From: a bacterium | Lineage (GTDB): Bacteria > Actinomycetota > Acidimicrobiia > Spongiisociales > ZC4RG35 | Direction: 5' to 3' | Length of the DNA: 64,000 bases | NCBI GenBank assembly: GCA_024638655.1 | Contig: JAHEJW010000006.1 | Location: forward strand, 46,520 to 110,519 | Part shown: in pieces, positions 37,334 to 46,401 of the stretch | Position numbering within the stretch: the first letter of the stretch is position 1 | Layout of the letters: each line of letters starts with the position of its first letter | Position numbers and translations under genes: made by a program | The notes under the pieces: generated by a model | Seen by the model: the letters and a program-made list of their open reading frames with translations, nothing else | The model's database searches: none | What the model was told of the DNA's origin: nothing

Positions 37334-38956
37334 GTGCAACACGTCTTCCAGCCGAGTTTCGACGACCTGTCGAGCCCTCTTTTCGATGTGCCCTTCTGCA
37401 CTCTCGACCTCGAGACCACCGGAGGAAGCCCTCGGGATTGCGAGATCACGGAGATCGGTGCGGTGAAGCACCGGAGTGGCGAGCAGATAGGTACCTTCCA
37501 AACACTGGTGGACCCCGGGATGCAGATTCCGCCGTCGATCACCATCCTCACCGGAATCACCCAGGCCATGGTGGTCGACGCTCCCCGTATCGAGACCGCG
37601 CTTCCGGCGCTGTTGGAGTTCCTCGGCGACAGCGTCCTGGTCGGTCACAATGTCAGGTTCGACCTCTCATTTCTCAACGCAGCGGCCGAGCGCCTCGGTT
37701 ACGGAGCACTCCCCAACAGATGGGTGGACACCGCTGCCCTCGCCCGCCGGTTGGTCCGCCCCGAAGTGAGGAATCTGAAGCTCAGGACCCTCGCCGCCCA
37801 CTTCCGGAGCCCGGTGACGCCCAACCACCGGGCCTTGGAAGATGCAAGAGCGACGGCACACGTGTTTCACGCCCTACTCGAGAGAGCAGGGACGATCGGA
37901 GCGACCAATCTCGACGACCTGCTCTCGTTGCCCAGAGCCCGAGGATCGGCCCACTATTCGAAGATCCGCATGACCGACGGTCTTCCCCGGGCTCCGGGGG
38001 TGTACATCTTCAAGGATCGCCACGGTGTCCCGATCTACGTGGGCAAGGCCACGAATCTCCGGTCTCGAGCCCGTCAATACTTCTACGGCGACAAGAGACG
38101 GTCGATCGCCAACATGATGCGAGAACTCAATTCGATCGATCATCGACCGTGTGAGACCTTGCTCGAAGCCGAAGTAACCGAGCTTCGTCTCATCCACACA
38201 CACCGGCCGCGGTACAACCGCAGGTCGCGTCCACCAAAAAGCTCCCACTTCGTCAAGCTGACCAAGGAGGCCTATCCACGTCTCTCGATCGTGCGAGCCG
38301 TTCGCACAGACGGGCTGTTGTACCTCGGGCCGTTTCGATCGAAGAAGAAGGCCGACCAGGTGGTACATGCCATCTGGGACGGGTTGCCTTTACGCAGGTG
38401 TCGCAGCCGACCAGGATCGAGAACCGGAAAGTGCGCCCCCGCTCAACTCGGGCTCGCCCTTTGTCCTTGTGACGGCTCTCTCAGTACCGCCCAATATGAC
38501 CTGATCGTGCAGAGGTTCATAACCAGCGTCCGATCGGCCCCTGAGCTCCTGCTCGTCCCCCTGGCAGAACGAATGACGCAACTCTCCGACCGCCAACGCT
38601 ACGAGGAGGCGGCGTGGCTTCGGGATCGATACGAGGCTCTGGCGGGAGCACTCGAGGCAAGATCGATCTGGTGTGCTCTCGAGCAGGCCGGGGTCATGCG
38701 ACTCGAGGACCGCAAGGGTCATGAGATCATCGTCGATCATGGCCGATTCGCCGGGGGCGCCGGCACCCTGTTGGACCTTCCCCAGACAGTTCAGAGGGTT
38801 TCTACCTCGGTTCCCGACGACGTAGGGACCGCCGAGGAGGCCAGGTTGATCTGGCGCTGGCTGGAGAGCGGCGACTTGAAGCTCGTCGAGTGCACAGGTC
38901 TGCTTGCCCTGCCAATTCGGAGGATTGTCGACCTTCGGACATTGAAGGCGGCATAA
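37334..38956 (+). CDS. DEDDh (DnaQ-like) exonuclease fused to GIY-YIG/UvrC-like endonuclease
   Basis: FCTLDLETTGGSPRDCEITEIGAV...HNVRFDLSFL...HRALEDARAT; then APGVYIFKDRHGVPIYVGKATNLRSRARQYF. GTG start. Confidence 0.92.
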   Translation: MQHVFQPSFDDLSSPLFDVPFCTLDLETTGGSPRDCEITEIGAVKHRSGEQIGTFQTLVDPGMQIPPSITILTGITQAMVVDAPRIETALPALLEFLGDSVLVGHNVRFDLSFLNAAAERLGYGALPNRWVDTAALARRLVRPEVRNLKLRTLAAHFRSPVTPNHRALEDARATAHVFHALLERAGTIGATNLDDLLSLPRARGSAHYSKIRMTDGLPRAPGVYIFKDRHGVPIYVGKATNLRSRARQYFYGDKRRSIANMMRELNSIDHRPCETLLEAEVTELRLIHTHRPRYNRRSRPPKSSHFVKLTKEAYPRLSIVRAVRTDGLLYLGPFRSKKKADQVVHAIWDGLPLRRCRSRPGSRTGKCAPAQLGLALCPCDGSLSTAQYDLIVQRFITSVRSAPELLLVPLAERMTQLSDRQRYEEAAWLRDRYEALAGALEARSIWCALEQAGVMRLEDRKGHEIIVDHGRFAGGAGTLLDLPQTVQRVSTSVPDDVGTAEEARLIWRWLESGDLKLVECTGLLALPIRRIVDLRTLKAA

Positions 38957-38960
38957 CGCC

Positions 38961-39494
38961 TTGTCCCGGCCTGTTGGCTCAGATGTGCCCAGACAGGTTC
39001 GATCCGTCCTACCGAGAGCCCCGGTGATCATTGCAGCGCTTGCGATTGTCCTCAGTGCGTGTGGCGCCGATGGGGATACGGGATCGAACCTGCGCGAAGA
39101 CCTGCCCCCCATCACGGCCGAGGAGTTCGAGGCCCATATCGAGACGGTCAACCGACCCGTGGTCGTCAATGTGTGGGCTTCGTGGTGCCTGCCCTGTCGA
39201 TCGGAGGCGCCCCTGCTCAATGAGGCTTTCGCCGCGTATGGCGATCGTGTCGAATTCATCGGCATCGACGTTCAGGACAACCAAGCAGGCGCAAAACTCT
39301 TCCTCGAGGAGTTTGGTCTCGACTTCGACCACTTCTTCGACCGCGGCCGAGAGATTCCCAACGCCTATGGAGGGATCGGAACGCCAATTACCTTCTTCTT
39401 CGCACCCGGTGGCCAACTGGTCAACACGCACAACGGTGTGGTCGACGAGAGGACGCTGGCATTGAACATCGACGAATTGCTCGCTCGAGGGTGA
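38961..39494 (+). CDS. TlpA/ResA-like thioredoxin lipoprotein
   Basis: Lipobox LSAC; NVWASWCLPCRSEAPLLNEA; cis-Pro GIGTPITFFFAPGG. Confidence 0.9.
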   Translation: MSRPVGSDVPRQVRSVLPRAPVIIAALAIVLSACGADGDTGSNLREDLPPITAEEFEAHIETVNRPVVVNVWASWCLPCRSEAPLLNEAFAAYGDRVEFIGIDVQDNQAGAKLFLEEFGLDFDHFFDRGREIPNAYGGIGTPITFFFAPGGQLVNTHNGVVDERTLALNIDELLARG

Positions 39495-39538
39495 CAGGGC
39501 GAAGACCTGCCCGGAGCAAAGCTGAGATGAGGGTCTGA

Positions 39539-40216
39539 TTGGAATTCACCCTGCTTTGGGCAGCAGTGACGGGCGCAGCTGCGCTTTGGGTAGGCACCAA
39601 GATCTGGGACACGGACGCCCCGGACGACTACTTCGACCGGCTCTTGGCGGGTGCCCTCGTCGGTCTGGTTGTCGGCCGTCTCGCAGCGATGCTGGCGCAG
39701 GGGGTGAACCCAGTCACCAATCCGCTGGAGTTCATCGTCATTCGGGGAGGGGTATCGACGCCGGCTGCAGCAGCGGGGAGCGTCGGATGGCTCCTCTGGA
39801 GCTCGCGACACGACATCGCGAAGCTCGATGCCCTTGCGTCTGCCGCCCTTCTCGGCCTGGCCGGCTGGCATGCCGGTTGTCTCTGGCGGGGAGCTTGTCT
39901 GGGAACGGCCTCCGACCTTCCCTGGGCTTGGAGCAGTCCAACGAGTGATGTCACCCGGCATCCCGTGGAGTTGTACGCAGCTCTCCTCCTCGTAGTTGCA
40001 GCAATCACCGTGGGAGGGCTGGGACGGCGAGTGCTACTCAAATCCGGAGCGGCTCTCGCTCTCGCAGGTCTGGCTCGTTTGGCCACCGAGCCCATGCGAC
40101 CGAGTCTCACCGGCGGCCCGGTCGGCTGGTATGTCCTTGCGATCGTCGTCGGGCTCGGTGTTGTCATTTGGGGGGGTCACATTGGCCGATGGGTCGAGAA
40201 GCGGGCGCCAACTTGA
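39539..40216 (+). CDS. Lgt-like (prolipoprotein diacylglyceryl transferase family) membrane protein
   Basis: GWHAGCLWRGACLGT, RHPVELYAALLLV, RLATEPMRPS resemble Lgt signatures. TTG start. Confidence 0.7.
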   Translation: MEFTLLWAAVTGAAALWVGTKIWDTDAPDDYFDRLLAGALVGLVVGRLAAMLAQGVNPVTNPLEFIVIRGGVSTPAAAAGSVGWLLWSSRHDIAKLDALASAALLGLAGWHAGCLWRGACLGTASDLPWAWSSPTSDVTRHPVELYAALLLVVAAITVGGLGRRVLLKSGAALALAGLARLATEPMRPSLTGGPVGWYVLAIVVGLGVVIWGGHIGRWVEKRAPT

Positions 40217-40247
40217 GTGTCGGTCGACCGCACATGAGACTCACATC

Positions 40248-40892
40248 GTGCCTCGTATCGCCTTTCTCGCTCAGGCCCGGGTCTCTTTGGGTGACCAGAC
40301 GGTCCTCCAGGACATTGACTTCACTCTGGAGAGAGGTCATATCGCCGGGGTCACCGGCCCGAACGGATCGGGCAAGACGACTTTGCTCCGAACACTCGCA
40401 ACCCTCGTACGTGTCGACCAGGGACGAGGCGAGATCCTCGGGAGCGACATCAAGGGCGACGACATAGTTGCCGTCAGGCCATCAATCGGGCTGATAGGTC
40501 ACAATCCGACCACAATCCCGCACTTGACTCTGCGGGAGAACCTCGATCACGTGGCGAAGCTCAGATCTCTCGAGCCATCCAGGGTGGATCGTGTGCTCGA
40601 GGTCGTTGGGCTTGGCGAGGTATCCGCGAGGACGGCCAAAGACAGCTCCTATGGGATGCAGCGCAGGCTCGAGGTTGCTCGCCTGTTGTTGACCAAACCC
40701 CGGCTGCTCCTGCTCGACGAATCGTTGTCGGGCCTCGACGTCGCAGCCTCCGAGTTGATCTCGGCACTCATAGAGCGCACCGTCTCCAATGATGGAGGTG
40801 TGGTCATGGTGTCCCACGACACCGATCTCCTGAAGCGCGTCTGTCATAGCCTGTTTCATCTCGATCGGGGTCGGCTGGAGGATGCGAAATGA
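40248..40892 (+). CDS. ccmA: Heme exporter ATPase CcmA
   Basis: VTGPNGSGKTTLLRTLATL, SYGMQRRLEVARLLLTKPRLLLLDESLSGLD. GTG 40248; the ORF-track start (39996) is over-extended. Confidence 0.85.
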   Translation: MPRIAFLAQARVSLGDQTVLQDIDFTLERGHIAGVTGPNGSGKTTLLRTLATLVRVDQGRGEILGSDIKGDDIVAVRPSIGLIGHNPTTIPHLTLRENLDHVAKLRSLEPSRVDRVLEVVGLGEVSARTAKDSSYGMQRRLEVARLLLTKPRLLLLDESLSGLDVAASELISALIERTVSNDGGVVMVSHDTDLLKRVCHSLFHLDRGRLEDAK

Positions 40893-41563
40893 GCTTCTGG
40901 TCGCAGGCTCTCGAGATTGCAAGGGTCGACCTCCGGTTGGAGAGACGTATCGGTGACTCCCTTCGAATCGTCCTGCCTTTTGCAGTCGTGTCCCTACTGA
41001 TCGTTCCCTTGGCACTCGGCGTGCGTCTGAGCCTTGCTCCACAAATCGGATTCGCAGTCTTCTGGGCGCTGGGGATTCTCTTCGGGATGCAGATCGCGCT
41101 ACGCCACTCCGCATCCGACAGTCGAGTGCGACGCGATCTCTACACGCTGCTTGGCGTCGACCCAGCAGCCCGCTTCGTCGGACGCACGATCTCCGGTGCC
41201 TTGCTCACGTTCGCCTTCCTGCTGGCACTATTCGCCACCATGCTCGTCATCTACGGACCGGATCTACCTCCACGAGGGATAGTCGTAGGACCCCTGACGT
41301 CGGCTCTTCTCGCAATCGGCTTGACTGAGTTGGGAACCCTTGCCGGCGAAGTGACATCCGATCTGCGAAATCGGAGCACTCTTGCCTCTTTGATAGTCGC
41401 ACCATTGGCGATACCTCTGGTCATTGGAGCTTCCCAATCCATAGAGGCACTAGCCCGGGACACCAGTATCCTTCCATGGGTGCTGCTGATTCTCGCTACC
41501 GACCTGGCCCTGGCCGTCGCCGGTGTCGGGTTGGCCCGGCCGTTGGAGGACGCGACGCGATGA
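40889..41563 (+). CDS. ccmB: Heme exporter permease CcmB
   Basis: Multi-TM, between ccmA and ccmC with ATGA overlaps; LRHSASDSRVRRDLYTLLGVDPAARFVGRTISG. Confidence 0.82.
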   Translation: MSFWSQALEIARVDLRLERRIGDSLRIVLPFAVVSLLIVPLALGVRLSLAPQIGFAVFWALGILFGMQIALRHSASDSRVRRDLYTLLGVDPAARFVGRTISGALLTFAFLLALFATMLVIYGPDLPPRGIVVGPLTSALLAIGLTELGTLAGEVTSDLRNRSTLASLIVAPLAIPLVIGASQSIEALARDTSILPWVLLILATDLALAVAGVGLARPLEDATR

Positions 41564-42267
41564 CCAGAGTGAGAGTTTGGTTCGGTGTGGCTGCGGTGAG
41601 TGTCGGAGTCGGTCTCTGGTATGCCTTGACAGCACCGCCGGACGCACTCCAAGGAGCGTATAGCCGGCTCATCAACATCCACGTCCCATCCCTTTGGCTC
41701 GCCTTTCTCGCCTTTGGTGTGACTGCGCTCGGCTCCGTGATGTGGTTGGTCAAGAAGACCGACTTCTGGGATCGTCTTGCCGCCTCGTCAGTCGAGGTGG
41801 GAGTCGTATTCACGGGAATTGGTCTCTTCACCGGGATGGTGTGGGGTAAGGCCGTCTGGGGCACAGCCTGGGACTGGAACGACCCCCGTCTTGCCACGAC
41901 AGGGATGATGTTCTTCGTGTACGTCGGATACCTCGCACTCCGCTCTGCAATCGACGATCCTCGGGTTCGAGCTCGGAGGTCAGCCATTCTCGGCGCGTTG
42001 GCCGTAGTCCAGGTGCCACTCGTCTATTTCTCAGTCAATCTCTTCAGAACACTGCACCAGACTCAGTCGATCCGGCCGGACGGCTCGACCCTGCCTCCGG
42101 AGATGCTCAGGGCGATGCTGGTGAATGTGATCGCATTCACCGTTCTCTATATCGCGTTGATGTCGGCAAGGATGTTCGTGGCGCGTAGCCAGGCCGAGAT
42201 GGGCGCTCCGGACGCAGCAGGGGCGGCCGTCCGACCGCCCCGGATCTCGGAGGTGAAAGATGTCTGA
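41560..42267 (+). CDS. ccmC: Heme-handling protein CcmC
   Basis: NIHVPSLWLAFLAFG, GMVWGKAVWGTAWDWNDPRLATT (WWD motif), HQTQSI. Confidence 0.9.
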   Translation: MTRVRVWFGVAAVSVGVGLWYALTAPPDALQGAYSRLINIHVPSLWLAFLAFGVTALGSVMWLVKKTDFWDRLAASSVEVGVVFTGIGLFTGMVWGKAVWGTAWDWNDPRLATTGMMFFVYVGYLALRSAIDDPRVRARRSAILGALAVVQVPLVYFSVNLFRTLHQTQSIRPDGSTLPPEMLRAMLVNVIAFTVLYIALMSARMFVARSQAEMGAPDAAGAAVRPPRISEVKDV

Positions 42268-42373
42268 AACAGTGGTCGTGGCAGTGACGTTCTCGGTCTC
42301 ATATCTGGCCATCATCGCCTATTCGGTGTATCTGCATCTCCGAAGCCGGGACACCGGAACCAACGGGCCCTGA
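42260..42373 (+). CDS. CcmD-like small membrane protein (37 aa)
   Basis: MSETVVVAVTFSVSYLAIIAYSVYLHLRSRDTGTNGP: single TM plus basic tail, located between ccmC and ccmE. Below the ORF-track length cutoff. Confidence 0.75.
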   Translation: MSETVVVAVTFSVSYLAIIAYSVYLHLRSRDTGTNGP

Positions 42374-42781
42374 ATGGCACATCGTCGGTTCGTCCTCTTC
42401 GGCCTCGGAGGGGTGCTCGCCCTGGTCCTGGCGGTCACATTCTTCGGCCTCAGTGAGAATCTCACCTACTACTTGTATCCCAACGAGGCCGTAGAACAGA
42501 GGCAGGACTTCCCGGACGGAGAGCGATTTCGACTCGCCGGATTGGTCGTCGCTGGCTCGATCAACGAAGACGGCGGAGTCATACGATTCGAGGTGACAGA
42601 CGGAGCCGAGACCATCCCGGTCGAGCTGTCCTCGACTCCCCCACCACTGTTCGGAGACGAGGTGCCGGTCCTGCTCGAGGGCTCCTGGCATGGCGCCACG
42701 TTTGCCTCTGACAGCGCCCTGATCAGACACGACGAGAACTACGAGGTCCCCGAGGAGGGCGGGGGCTACCCGGCCGGTTGA
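42374..42781 (+). CDS. ccmE: Heme chaperone CcmE
   Basis: FRLAGLVVAGSI...FEVTDGAETIPVELSSTPPPLFGDEVPVLLEG...RHDENYEVPEE (HxxxY heme-binding motif). Confidence 0.9.
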   Translation: MAHRRFVLFGLGGVLALVLAVTFFGLSENLTYYLYPNEAVEQRQDFPDGERFRLAGLVVAGSINEDGGVIRFEVTDGAETIPVELSSTPPPLFGDEVPVLLEGSWHGATFASDSALIRHDENYEVPEEGGGYPAG

Positions 42782-44808
42782 TGATCTCCCTCCTTGGCTC
42801 TCTAGGGCTGGTCGCTTCGCTCGCGGGCGCCCTCGTGCTCACAGTCAGGGGGATAAGGGTGAGCCGTCGCGGCCCGGGCCCCGACCTCGTCGGCCCGGCA
42901 CGGATTCTCATTGTCGGCTCGGTCGTCGCGATGGGCGCCATGCAACTGGCCTTGGTCACAGACGACTTCTCCCTCTCCTATGTCGCCAACCATCACTCGA
43001 CCTCCACTCCGTTTCCCTTCGACGTCGCCACAGCGTGGGCAGCCTTGGAGGGGTCGATATTGCTTTGGGGTCTCGTATTGGCGGGGTTCACATGGGCGGC
43101 GGTGAGCCGATACCGCAGAGCTCCGGATCAGCTCGCAGGTGGCGCCATGGCGGTCATGGGTGGTGTGGGGATCTTCTTCTACGGCTTGATGCTCACGGTC
43201 GCCAACCCCTTCGAAGTATGCATCGAAGCCGCTCGAATTGGCTGTCTCTCGTCGTCACCCTGGCCACTCGCCTCCGTTCAGGCACCACTGGAAGGGCCAG
43301 GCCCAAACCCACTGCTTCAGAACCATCTGTTGATGGCGATCCACCCCCCGATGCTGTATCTCGGCTACGTCGGTCTCACTGTTCCGTTTGCCTATGCCGT
43401 GTCTGCTTTGGCACTTGGGCGCGGTGGCGCCGAGTGGCTGCGACGAAGCCATCGCGCAACACTGGTGGCCTGGTCCTTCCTGACGATCGGCATCGTCCTG
43501 GGTGGCTGGTGGGCGTACGAAGTCCTCTCCTGGGGTGGCTACTGGGCTTGGGATCCGGTCGAGAACGCTTCCCTCATGCCCTGGCTGGTAGCCACAGCAT
43601 TCCTTCACTCGGCTCTCGTCCAGCGACGCCGTGGCATGCTCCAGGCCTGGAACTTCGTTTTGGTCATCAGCGCCTTCGCCCTGACCATCCTCGGCACCTT
43701 TTTGACCCGGTCAGGGACGATCAACTCCGTTCACTCCTTCACCCAGTCGGCGATTGGTCCGGCACTCCTGGGGTTTCTGGTTCTGGTTTTGGTCGGATCC
43801 TTCACTCTCTTCTCCACCAGGGCACATCTGGTCTCCACATCTCCTCGTCTGGAGTCATTCGTCTCCCGCGAGGGATCGTTCCTCATCAACAACCTGCTGC
43901 TCAGTGTGTATGCGTTCGTTGTGTTGATCGGAACGACCTATCCGCTGATCCTCGAGGCATTCACCGGTACCCAGGTAGGCGTAGGAGAGCCCTTCTACAA
44001 CCGTCTCGCGGTGCCACTCTCTTACGGCTTGCTGCTGGTCATGGGTATTGGACCGGTGACTCCGTGGCGGCGGGCCAGCGGAGAGACCATCTGGAGAAGA
44101 ACCAGGGGCCCTGGTGTGATCGCATTGGGCGCCGGTCTCATGACCGGCTCAACGGTGACGAGGAACGGCTGGGTGATCCTGGCCGTGACCCTGGGCGTCT
44201 TCGTGGTGTCGTCGTCGTTGGGCCTCCTTCTCGAGCAGACGAGGCGTCGGCGAGAGAGAACCGGTGAGTCGAGGATTTCGGCCTTGCGCGATGTCGTTGT
44301 CGGTGGTGACACGGCGTTCTGGGCCGGACAACTGAGTCATGCGGGCGTCGTGCTCGTCGCCGTGGGAATTGCCTTCGCTGCGAATCTCGGAATGCACGCA
44401 GAGATACAGCTGTCGCCTGGAGAAACAACCGAGTTCGAGGGCTACAGGGTCACATACGAGTCCCCGTTCCGCCGTACTGAGCCGGGCAAGGTGACTCAAG
44501 GGGCTCGCATCACGGTCTTCGAGAACGACTCGCTTCTTGCCGTCATGGAACCCGCCGCCAACTACTTCGGCGGCGATACCACAGGCGTTAGCACACCAGA
44601 CGTGTTGACCCGACCCGGTGGCGATCTGTATGTGACCCTGCTGAAGCTCGCCCCCGACTCGGCGACGTTGACTCTCGACACTTCTCCCCTCATCTGGCTC
44701 ATCTGGCTGGGGGGTCTGATCACGGCCGGCGGAGGCGCCTGGTCGATCTCGGCTCGGCGAGCCACCGAGCCGATTCGTGAGGCTTCGCCCGACCTGGCAC
44801 ATGTCTGA
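42781..44808 (+). CDS. ccmF: Heme lyase CcmF
   Basis: GPNPLLQNHLLMAIHPPMLYLGYVG, GWWAYEVLSWGGYWAWDPVENASLMPWLVATAFLHS. Confidence 0.95.
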   Translation: MISLLGSLGLVASLAGALVLTVRGIRVSRRGPGPDLVGPARILIVGSVVAMGAMQLALVTDDFSLSYVANHHSTSTPFPFDVATAWAALEGSILLWGLVLAGFTWAAVSRYRRAPDQLAGGAMAVMGGVGIFFYGLMLTVANPFEVCIEAARIGCLSSSPWPLASVQAPLEGPGPNPLLQNHLLMAIHPPMLYLGYVGLTVPFAYAVSALALGRGGAEWLRRSHRATLVAWSFLTIGIVLGGWWAYEVLSWGGYWAWDPVENASLMPWLVATAFLHSALVQRRRGMLQAWNFVLVISAFALTILGTFLTRSGTINSVHSFTQSAIGPALLGFLVLVLVGSFTLFSTRAHLVSTSPRLESFVSREGSFLINNLLLSVYAFVVLIGTTYPLILEAFTGTQVGVGEPFYNRLAVPLSYGLLLVMGIGPVTPWRRASGETIWRRTRGPGVIALGAGLMTGSTVTRNGWVILAVTLGVFVVSSSLGLLLEQTRRRRERTGESRISALRDVVVGGDTAFWAGQLSHAGVVLVAVGIAFAANLGMHAEIQLSPGETTEFEGYRVTYESPFRRTEPGKVTQGARITVFENDSLLAVMEPAANYFGGDTTGVSTPDVLTRPGGDLYVTLLKLAPDSATLTLDTSPLIWLIWLGGLITAGGGAWSISARRATEPIREASPDLAHV

Positions 44809-45811
44809 GAGGCTCAGGAGCCGTATCTACGCGCTGGCGATCTCGGTCATGGCTTCTTTGGTTCTAGTGCTCATCTTGACGAGCCCTGGTGAGGCGGATC
44901 GAGTTCAAGAGCTCGGCAACAGCATCAAATGCCCGGTTTGTCAGGGTGAGTCCATTGCCGACTCCCCCTCGGCGATGGCTCGAGACATGATGTCCCTTGT
45001 CGCCGAGCGAGTCGGTGAGGGTCGGAGTGATGGCGAGATCATCGACGAATTGCTCGGCTCGTACACCGGGGCCGTCCTGCTGGACCCACCAGCGAGCGGG
45101 TCGACCCTCTTCCTCTGGGTAGCTCCTGCATTGGCGTTTCTCATCGGCGCAGGCGTGATCATTTGGTGGGAGCGACACCCTGGAGAAGCGCTAACCAAAC
45201 CGGACCAACCTGCGACTCGCAGCAGACAACGCATGCTCATCGGAGGGTTGGTGCTCGCCGGCGCGTTTGGAGTGATCGTCGTCGTTGCCGGCTTCTTCAT
45301 TCAAGGGGAACGTGCTGATCCTGGGTCCGGCGTTGCAGAACTCGCCGGCCAAGACCTCGAGGATGTGTCAAACGAGACGATGGAGGCGGTGATCGCCGCC
45401 AACCAGGACAATCCCCAGATCAGTGGCATGCGGCTGGCCCTGGCCGAGCGGTACTTCGCAGCTGGTGACTACCGGTCGGCCTTCCCCCACTATCTCGCCG
45501 TCGCCGAGGCGGAGTCCTCGTCTCGATCTCAAGTGGTGGAAGCGTTGATTCGGCTCGGCTGGATGGCATGGGATGGCAACGGCGAAATCGAGCCGGCCCT
45601 GGGCATGTTCGACCAGGCACTTGCGCTCGAACCTGGGTCGTCAACCGCCCTCTATCTGAAGGGGAAGGTCGTCTGGTGTGGAGTCGGTGACTTTTTGGAG
45701 GCGGAGAGGCTCTTCACGGCGGTGATCGCCAACGCTGACCTGCCCTCCGAATCTATCGAGCTGGTCGAGTCGGACCTTCGAGCTGTCAATCGCGGAGAGG
45801 TCTGCCCATGA
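44801..45811 (+). CDS. CcmH/CcmI fusion (apocytochrome c thioreductase plus TPR)
   Basis: IKCPVCQGESIADSPSAMARDMMSLV (CcmH) followed by TM and a TPR-like C-terminus (CcmI/NrfG-like). Confidence 0.88.
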   Translation: MSERLRSRIYALAISVMASLVLVLILTSPGEADRVQELGNSIKCPVCQGESIADSPSAMARDMMSLVAERVGEGRSDGEIIDELLGSYTGAVLLDPPASGSTLFLWVAPALAFLIGAGVIIWWERHPGEALTKPDQPATRSRQRMLIGGLVLAGAFGVIVVVAGFFIQGERADPGSGVAELAGQDLEDVSNETMEAVIAANQDNPQISGMRLALAERYFAAGDYRSAFPHYLAVAEAESSSRSQVVEALIRLGWMAWDGNGEIEPALGMFDQALALEPGSSTALYLKGKVVWCGVGDFLEAERLFTAVIANADLPSESIELVESDLRAVNRGEVCP

Positions 45812-46401
45812 GCGGCCGGTGGCTGCGTTTCACTGGAATCGCGATCGCCGCCGCCACCATCGTCTTCGCCGTCGTCCTCGCCTCACGCTTCGGAAGCGAC
45901 CCGGGGCTGGTCGAGTCACCATTGATCGGCCGAACCGCACCCGACTTCATGTTGTCTACCCTCGACGGCTCCGATTCTTTGGCCCTATCGGAGCTCCGCG
46001 GAGGTGTGGTGGTCATCAACTTCTTCGCTTCATGGTGTCTCGAGTGCCGCAAAGAGCACGACGACTTGGTGGCAACTGCGGACGCCTTCTCCGATCGAGG
46101 CGTGCACTTCGTTCAGATCGGGTACCAGGAGGATTCCGCCAACTCTCTGGAGTATCTCGACGAAGCCGGCGCCTCGGCGTTCACGACTTACCTGGCCGAC
46201 CCCGGCAGCCGCACCGCCATCGCCTACGGGGTCTTCGGGATCCCCGAGACGTTCTTCGTCGATGGGAATGGAATGGTGGTCGGCAAGATCATCGGCGAGG
46301 CCGACGCGTTCACTCTGGGAGCCACACTGGACACCATCCTTGGCGGAGGCACCCCAGGTCAGACGATCACGGGTGATACCCAACAGCAGCCCGGCGGCTG
46401 A
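45808..46401 (+). CDS. CcmG/DsbE/ResA-like thioredoxin
   Basis: GRTAPDFMLSTLDGSDSLALSELRGGVVVINFFASWCLECRKEHDDL; GIPETFFVDGNG. Confidence 0.9.
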   Translation: MSGRWLRFTGIAIAAATIVFAVVLASRFGSDPGLVESPLIGRTAPDFMLSTLDGSDSLALSELRGGVVVINFFASWCLECRKEHDDLVATADAFSDRGVHFVQIGYQEDSANSLEYLDEAGASAFTTYLADPGSRTAIAYGVFGIPETFFVDGNGMVVGKIIGEADAFTLGATLDTILGGGTPGQTITGDTQQQPGG

